Shown piece by piece: positions 5,870 to 10,031 of a stretch of 10,031 nt of DNA (its first letter is position 1; each line of letters starts with the position of its first letter). Under the pieces are notes generated by a model, which did not search any database, had not been told where the DNA came from, and worked only from the letters and a program-made list of their open reading frames with translations. Made by a program: the position numbers and the translations under genes. Location: the NCBI GenBank assembly GCA_900317015.1, contig ONFH01000080.1:1-10031 (forward strand), read 5' to 3'. The DNA is from an uncultured Erysipelotrichaceae bacterium (lineage in GTDB: Bacteria; Bacillota_I; Bacilli_A; Erysipelotrichales; Coprobacillaceae).

Positions 5870-6331
5870 ATGAAAATTGCAATGGCAAATGATCATGCTG
5901 GGACAAGCATGAAAAATGAAATTAAAAAGTATTTGGAAGAACAGGGACATGAAGTTGTCGATTTCGGGACATATGATGAAGAATCATGTGACTTATCTGA
6001 TTTCGTATTACCAGCTTCATTAGCAGTTGCGAAAGGGGAATGCGACCGTGGCATCTTTGTCGATGGTGTTGGCTATGGTTCAGCGTTGATCGCTAATAAG
6101 ATCAATGGCTGTTATGCAGCTGTCTGCCAGGATCCATTCTGTGCAAAGTTAGCACGTGAACATACAGATTCTAATATCTTATGTGTTGGGGCAAAGATCA
6201 TCGGTGGTATGATCGCAATGGAGATCGTCAAGACTTGGTTAACAACAGAACCATTAACAGCAGAAAAGTATGTCAGACGTGTAAACAAGGTCAAAGCTAT
6301 CAACGATCAGTATTGTGTCAAAGTCAAATAA
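5870..6331 (+). CDS. RpiB/LacA/LacB-family sugar-phosphate isomerase
   Basis: A 153-residue member of the family that interconverts aldose and ketose phosphates: ribose-5-P/ribulose-5-P for RpiB, galactose-6-P/tagatose-6-P for LacAB. Signatures: NDHAG near the N terminus (7-11), the phosphate loop region with ANKING (75-80), REHTDSNILCVGAKIIG (96-112) and the Arg-rich YVRRVNKV (134-141). In RpiB the loop is usually CGTGIG with Cys as the base. Here it is DGVGYG with Asp65 in place of Cys, so the exact substrate is open; mycobacterial-type RpiB uses Glu instead. I chose ATG 5870 because AAAGGAGG lies nine bases upstream. An in-frame ATG at 5846 overlaps the -10 box and would add eight poorly conserved residues. 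No sugar transport or lac/tag genes are adjacent. Monocistronic. Confidence 0.85.
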   Translation: MKIAMANDHAGTSMKNEIKKYLEEQGHEVVDFGTYDEESCDLSDFVLPASLAVAKGECDRGIFVDGVGYGSALIANKINGCYAAVCQDPFCAKLAREHTDSNILCVGAKIIGGMIAMEIVKTWLTTEPLTAEKYVRRVNKVKAINDQYCVKVK

Positions 6332-6333
6332 TC

Positions 6334-6362
6334 AAAAAAAAGCTGGCGATTGCCAGCTTTTT
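6334..6362. terminator. Bidirectional terminator between the RpiB-family gene and ilvE
   Basis: AAAAAGCTGGC (6337-6347) and GCCAGCTTTTT (6352-6362) form a perfect 11-bp stem with the loop GATT. A-runs on one side and T-runs on the other let it work on both strands. It sits between two convergent genes, two bases after one stop codon and eight bases beyond the other, so it probably serves both. Confidence 0.9.
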
Positions 6363-6370
6363 AAATACTA

Positions 6371-7438
6371 TTATTTTAAAACTTTGACCCAGCCGAATTT
6401 ATCTGGGAGCTTGCCCCACTGGATACCAGTTAATGTATCATATAACTTTTGAGTTAATGGACCAGTCTTGAAGTCATTGATGACACATTCTTCACCCTTG
6501 AAGCATAACTGACCAACTGGAGAGATCACGGCTGCCGTACCAGTACCCCAAGCTTCTTTTAAAGCACCAGTTCTAGCAGCTTCCATTAATTCTGTAACAG
6601 GAAGCTTACGTTCTTCAACTTTGTAGCCCCAATCTCTTAAGATCGTTAACATAGAGTCACGAGTGACACCAGGTAAGACAGTTCCTTCAGTAGGTGCAGT
6701 GACAACAGTGTCGTTGATTAAGAACATGATGTTCATTGAACCAACTTCTTCGACATATTTCTTTTCGTTACCATCAAGCCATAAAACCTGAGTATAACCA
6801 TGTTCTTCAGCTTTTTCCTGAGCCTTTAATGAACCAGCGTAGTTACCACCACATTTTGTGAAACCAGTACCACCTTTAACGGCACGTACATATTCATCTT
6901 CAATCCAGATCTTAACTGGAGCGACACCTTCAGGATAGTAGTTTCCTACTGGTGTTAAGATAATGATGAACTTATAAGAGACAGCTGGATGAACACCGAC
7001 ACCAGGTTCGCTTGCAAACATGAATGGACGGATGTATAAAGATGTTTCAGGTGCTGTAGGAATCCAGTCCTGTTCATACTTAACAAGTGTTGAGACAGCC
7101 TGTACGAAGTCATCAACTGATAAGTAAGGCATGCATAATCTCTTGTTAGAGTTCTGCATACGTTTTGCGTTCATTTCTGGACGGAATAACTGAACTTCAC
7201 CCTGTGGATTACGATAAGCTTTTAAGCCTTCGAATGTTTCCTGTGCATAATGTAAGACCATTGTTGCAGGTTCGATCTGTAAAGGTCCGTAAGGAATGAT
7301 TCTGGCATCATGCCAGCCACCCTGGTCCTTATCCCAGTCGACTTCAAACATATGGTCAGTATAATATTTACCAAAGCCAAGGTTGTTTTGATCTGGTTTT
7401 GGTTTTAATTGTTTTGCTCTTTCAATTCTAATTTCCAT
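6371..7438 (-). CDS. ilvE: Branched-chain amino-acid aminotransferase
   Basis: A PLP-dependent fold-type IV transaminase that moves the amino group between glutamate and Leu, Ile or Val, the last step of their synthesis and first step of their breakdown. The 355-residue length and the sequence match the longer BCAT subgroup shared by Bacillota and eukaryotes. Visible: LHYAQETFEGLKAYR (62-76), the PLP Lys195 in GGTGFTKCGGNYAGS, EEVGSMNIMF (230-239) and GTGTAAVISPVG (298-309). The CxxC redox motif of mammalian BCATs is not seen. The start is set by AAGGGGG (7454-7448), nine bases before the ATG. The leader is about 23 bases, too short for a T-box, so control, if any, is at the promoter. GATC is close to the chance level here, unlike in the neighbours. 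It is a single gene, not part of an ilv/leu cluster. Confidence 0.95.
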   Translation of the reverse strand: MEIRIERAKQLKPKPDQNNLGFGKYYTDHMFEVDWDKDQGGWHDARIIPYGPLQIEPATMVLHYAQETFEGLKAYRNPQGEVQLFRPEMNAKRMQNSNKRLCMPYLSVDDFVQAVSTLVKYEQDWIPTAPETSLYIRPFMFASEPGVGVHPAVSYKFIIILTPVGNYYPEGVAPVKIWIEDEYVRAVKGGTGFTKCGGNYAGSLKAQEKAEEHGYTQVLWLDGNEKKYVEEVGSMNIMFLINDTVVTAPTEGTVLPGVTRDSMLTILRDWGYKVEERKLPVTELMEAARTGALKEAWGTGTAAVISPVGQLCFKGEECVINDFKTGPLTQKLYDTLTGIQWGKLPDKFGWVKVLK

Positions 7439-7467
7439 TAGTGAAAACCCCCTTATCGAATGATTTC

Positions 7468-7496
7468 ATTTTATACCTATAAGTAGGAGTATGCAA
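7468..7496 (-). promoter_or_regulatory. Probable ilvE promoter
   Basis: Read on the - strand, TTGCAT (7496-7491), a 17-base spacer and TAAAAT (7473-7468) fit a weak sigma-A promoter; TATAAA (7475-7470) is an alternative -10. Transcription would start near 7461-7463. The motif ATTTCAT lies across the -10 (7463-7469) and recurs in the inverted repeat at 7529-7557. Confidence 0.5.
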
Positions 7497-7528
7497 CACT
7501 TAATGTGTAAAATAGACAAAGAAATTTA

Positions 7529-7557
7529 ATGAAATTTTGATAAAAACAAAATTTCAT
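7529..7557. promoter_or_regulatory. Perfect 11-bp inverted repeat in the ilvE/patatin divergent region
   Basis: ATGAAATTTTG (7529-7539) and CAAAATTTCAT (7547-7557) are perfect complements separated by ATAAAAA. A second smaller repeat, ATCAT-CAAA-ATGAT (7564-7577), follows. No T-run follows on either side and no gene end is near, so an operator is more likely than a terminator. It sits about 66 bases upstream of the predicted ilvE start and about 127 upstream of the predicted patatin start. Confidence 0.55.
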
Positions 7558-7648
7558 GCATGAATCATCAAAATGATCAAAAGAAAATAATGTGGATAGG
7601 GCGAAAAATTCACTCATATAAAAATTTTTTCTTTTCGTCCTCATTTGT

Positions 7649-7695
7649 TTTTCAAGGAAATTCATCTCGCTTATAATAAAGGTAAGGCGGTGATC
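7649..7695 (+). promoter_or_regulatory. Promoter and unusually long Shine-Dalgarno of the patatin gene
   Basis: TTTTCA (7649-7654), 17 bases, then a perfect TATAAT (7672-7677). The predicted start, near 7684, coincides with the first base of AAGGCGGTGATC (7684-7695), which matches the 16S anti-Shine-Dalgarno complement AAGGAGGTGATC at 11 of 12 positions. The leader would be about 14 bases. Confidence 0.75.
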
Positions 7696-7697
7696 TT

Positions 7698-8951
7698 ATG
7701 AAAAGAGCATTAGTATTATCAGGAGGCGGCTCAAAGGGTGCCTATGAAGCAGGCTTTTTAAAAGCATTTGAGGAAGCGGGACTGTCGTTTGATCTCGTGA
7801 CGGGGACATCGATTGGCGCTTTAAATGGGGCACTTATTGTGATGAACAAGAGGGAAGCCATTGATGAGTTGTGGAATACGCTAGATCTTGAACATGTCTT
7901 TAATGGTGTACCAAAATTGACGTTTAAACGTGAGGACTTTTTAGATCAGTCAAATTTAGGCGTTCGATTTTTCAAGCATTATTTCAAAAATCAAGGCGCT
8001 GACATTACCCCTTTTAAGGAACTGGTCGCCAAGCTGCTCGATGAAGAAGCCTTTTTGTCTTCACCAATGGATTTTGGCTTATGTACCGTCAAATATCCAA
8101 GCCTTGAGCCAATCTTTGTGACAAAGCAGGAAATGGCGGGCCATGTCTATGATTATCTTTTAGCAACCTCTGCCTGTTTCCCGGTCTTTCCAATGGCCGT
8201 GATCGATGAGGAGAAGTATTTAGATGGCGGCTATTATGATAATCTGCCGATCGATCTCGCACTTTCTATGGGTGCAGATGAGATCTATGTCTGTGATCTG
8301 CATGAAGATCCCCAGCATCCTTATTATGTCGATCTTGAATCTATTCATTATTCCCATCCTTATTATGACATTGGGAGTTTTATGGACTTTGATCATGAGA
8401 TCATGATGAGAAATAAACGTTTAGGCTTTTTAGAAGGCCTCAAAGTATTAGGAAAGATCACGGGGAAGGGTTATAGCTTTTATAAGGAAAATCATCCACT
8501 CTTTGAGATCTTTTATAGAGAGGTCTTGTTAGAAGATGCCAAAAGACGGATGAATAAAGAAAGCGGTCTTTATCGTGAACGTCTTTATCAGATGAATAAG
8601 AAAGCTTTAAAGAAAGAAGACTTCACATATCTGATCTTAGATGAACTTGGCAAGATGTGTGAACTAGATCTCAAAAAGGTCTATTCGATTGATGACTTTC
8701 TTAAACAAATCATTCGTTCCCTAATGGACTATCTTGGTGAAGTCAATACGGAGACCATTAAAGATCTTGCCATGAGCATTAAAGGGGATAAACCAAAGAA
8801 GACGATCACCGGCTTTCTCTTCAATGCGATGCTCTATGATACGAAGTTATCTGATGAAGTTTTAAAGCTATCAAGCGCTGCTCCGGTGGAATATTTATGT
8901 GCAAAGCTCTTACATTGTGCCACAAACCTTAAGATTGAGTTAAAAGAGTAG
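7698..8951 (+). CDS. Patatin-like phospholipase family protein
   Basis: A 417-residue protein whose first 200 residues are a patatin domain, a Ser-Asp dyad lipid acyl hydrolase acting on phospholipids or other acyl esters. Seen: oxyanion loop GGGSKG (9-14), nucleophile elbow GTSIG (36-40, Ser38) and the catalytic Asp176 in DGG (176-178). All are intact, so it should be active. There is no signal peptide or membrane segment, so it is probably cytosolic or peripheral at the inner leaflet. Residues of about 200-417 form a charged, probably helical C-terminal region with no motif I recognise; single-domain bacterial patatins are usually shorter, about 250-320 residues. Strong promoter and ribosome binding site. 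No terminator separates it from the cation transporter gene 49 bases downstream, so the two may share a transcript. Substrate unknown. Confidence 0.9.
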   Translation: MKRALVLSGGGSKGAYEAGFLKAFEEAGLSFDLVTGTSIGALNGALIVMNKREAIDELWNTLDLEHVFNGVPKLTFKREDFLDQSNLGVRFFKHYFKNQGADITPFKELVAKLLDEEAFLSSPMDFGLCTVKYPSLEPIFVTKQEMAGHVYDYLLATSACFPVFPMAVIDEEKYLDGGYYDNLPIDLALSMGADEIYVCDLHEDPQHPYYVDLESIHYSHPYYDIGSFMDFDHEIMMRNKRLGFLEGLKVLGKITGKGYSFYKENHPLFEIFYREVLLEDAKRRMNKESGLYRERLYQMNKKALKKEDFTYLILDELGKMCELDLKKVYSIDDFLKQIIRSLMDYLGEVNTETIKDLAMSIKGDKPKKTITGFLFNAMLYDTKLSDEVLKLSSAAPVEYLCAKLLHCATNLKIELKE

Positions 8952-8968
8952 AAAGTTGCCGAAATGGC

Positions 8969-8992
8969 TGATAGAATACAATCATTAGGAGG
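8969..8992 (+). promoter_or_regulatory. Possible internal promoter and ribosome binding site of the CorA gene
   Basis: TGA-TAGAAT (-10 at 8972-8977) is an extended -10 close in form to those of the ATPase and HAD genes, with no clear -35. An overlapping alternative is TTGCCG (8956-8961) and TACAAT (8977-8982), but its spacer is only 15 bases. AGGAGG (8987-8992), eight bases before the ATG, is the ribosome binding site. Confidence 0.45.
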
Positions 8993-9000
8993 ACATCGAG

Positions 9001-9936
9001 ATGCTCACAATTTATAAAACCGATCAAGGCGTATGCCATAAATTGAAAAAAGTGGAAGAGGGGTGCTGGATCTCCTTAACTTCCCCAACAAGCAAGGAAC
9101 TTGATGAGGTCTCGATGGATTATAATATTGATCCAGATGATCTAAGAGCCGCTCTTGATGAAGAAGAAGCGTCACGTATCGAATTAGAGGATGACTATAC
9201 ACTGATCTTAGTCGACGTCCCGATCGTTGAAGAACGAAATGAGGAAGAAGTCTATACGACTATTCCACTTGGTATCATTCTTGTCAATGAGATCGTCATC
9301 ACGGTCTGCAGTAAAGACGTCCCGGTCTTAGCCGATTTTGCGGTCAATAAGATCAAGCAGTTTTCGACCAAAAAGAGAATGCGCTTCGTTTATCTGATCT
9401 TATTCCGTACAGCTTCGACTTATCAGCGCATCTTACGTGTCATTGATAAAAGACGTGTCGATATTGAATCTCGTTTTGATGAAAGTTCGACCGAGATCAA
9501 CGATATGATTGCCTTGCATGAATTAGAGACGACCTTAGTCTATTTTGAAACATCCCTACGAGGCAATGAAGTCGTCTTAAACCGATTATCTCTTTATAAA
9601 CGTATCGACCAGTTCCCAGAAGATACGGAATTACTTGATGATGTCATCATTGAAAATAAACAGGCCATCGAGATGGCCGTCATCTATAAAGATGTCATTT
9701 CCGGGACGAGAGAATTGTTATCAACGATTGAAGATTCACGACTAAATAATGCCATGAAATTTTTAACGTCGATCACATTGGTCATGGCCATTCCAACGAT
9801 CGTCTCTGGCTTCTATGGTATGAACGTGCCGCTGCCTTTAGCGAAGTGGGCGCATAGTTTCTCATTTTTAACGATCTTGACGATTGCGGTCTGCATCATT
9901 GTTCTTATTATTTTAAAGAAAAAACATATGTTATAA
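9001..9936 (+). CDS. corA: CorA-family divalent cation transporter
   Basis: A 311-residue subunit of the homopentameric CorA channel, which takes up Mg2+ (in some members Co2+, Ni2+ or Zn2+) across the plasma membrane. The long N-terminal part (1-250) is the acidic, helix-rich cytoplasmic funnel. It is followed by two C-terminal membrane helices: TM1 at about 253-272, ending in the signature YGMN (GMN at 273-275), and TM2 at about 287-305, then a short basic tail (KKKH). The loop after GMN begins VPLP. Length and topology are typical of the family. The start is supported by AGGAGG. It is close behind the patatin gene with no terminator between, and has a strong terminator of its own. The ion cannot be told from sequence; Mg2+ is the default for the GMN family. 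Confidence 0.93.
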   Translation: MLTIYKTDQGVCHKLKKVEEGCWISLTSPTSKELDEVSMDYNIDPDDLRAALDEEEASRIELEDDYTLILVDVPIVEERNEEEVYTTIPLGIILVNEIVITVCSKDVPVLADFAVNKIKQFSTKKRMRFVYLILFRTASTYQRILRVIDKRRVDIESRFDESSTEINDMIALHELETTLVYFETSLRGNEVVLNRLSLYKRIDQFPEDTELLDDVIIENKQAIEMAVIYKDVISGTRELLSTIEDSRLNNAMKFLTSITLVMAIPTIVSGFYGMNVPLPLAKWAHSFSFLTILTIAVCIIVLIILKKKHML

Positions 9937-9964
9937 GAGTATTGGCAGGATACTCTTATTTTTT
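9933..9964 (+). terminator. Terminator of the CorA gene, overlapping its stop codon
   Basis: ATAAGAGTAT (9933-9942) and ATACTCTTAT (9950-9959) form a perfect 10-bp stem with a 7-base loop, followed by TTTTT (9960-9964). The TAA stop (9934-9936) is inside the left arm. The remaining bases to the window end (9965-10031) hold no gene or clear promoter. Confidence 0.9.
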
Positions 9965-10031
9965 ATTACAATATGTTACTGAAAATATGGAGAATCAGAA
10001 GTTTTTTTGAGAAGTGTTTGAATTTCTAGTG

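Noticed and set aside
7439..7500. T-box or leader attenuator for ilvE
   Set aside because: The predicted leader is about 23 bases, with no T-box core and no terminator hairpin.
7477..7665. Open frame of 62 codons on the - strand in the ilvE/patatin gap
   Set aside because: No properly spaced ribosome binding site, low-complexity Phe/Lys-rich product, and it runs through the inverted repeat and promoter elements.
1..10031. Mobile element, prophage, CRISPR or toxin-antitoxin system
   Set aside because: No transposase, integrase, terminal repeats, spaced direct-repeat array or paired small genes on either strand; all main genes are metabolic or transport families.

Overview
The window is an ordinary stretch of chromosome from a low-GC Bacillota. 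The codon style, the clostridial/Erysipelotrichia-type citrate synthase and the strong purine-rich ribosome binding sites suggest an Erysipelotrichia-like gut or rumen Firmicute; the phylum is fairly safe, the class is a guess. I found no mobile element, CRISPR array, phage gene or obvious defence system.

Layout. Positions 1-82 are the 3' part of a tRNA-Ser(UGA). A 301-base gene-free stretch follows, with several small hairpins, a direct repeat, two dyad symmetries and the promoter of the first gene. On the + strand come a CtpE-like cation P-type ATPase (384-2720), citrate synthase (2872-4209) closed by a hairpin terminator, and a two-gene operon of a Cof-type HAD phosphatase and an alpha/beta-hydrolase-fold protein (4275-5781, overlapping by 14 bases). 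Next is an RpiB/LacAB-family sugar-phosphate isomerase (true start 5870, end 6331). A bidirectional terminator separates it from the convergent branched-chain aminotransferase on the - strand (7438-6371). A 259-base divergent region with an 11-bp perfect inverted repeat leads to a patatin-like phospholipase (7698-8951) and a CorA-type divalent cation transporter (9001-9936), which ends in a strong terminator.

How the genes relate. There is no single pathway. Two membrane proteins handle divalent cations (P-type ATPase and CorA). Citrate synthase and IlvE both belong to central carbon and amino-acid metabolism (2-oxoglutarate/glutamate and branched-chain amino acids). The rest are small-molecule hydrolases or isomerases.

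The most notable signals are regulatory and structural. Nearly every gene has a predicted transcription start only 14-27 bases before its start codon, often from an extended -10 box, so the Shine-Dalgarno sequence lies at or near the mRNA 5' end. In the ATPase gene that short leader is an 8-bp hairpin with the Shine-Dalgarno G-run in its loop. Terminator stems include the stop codon of the gene they end. Two enzymes carry changes at key catalytic positions: the hydrolase has Gly where the nucleophile Ser is expected, and the RpiB homologue has Asp where the usual Cys is. None of these amounts to a demonstrated new system; they are the points worth checking.
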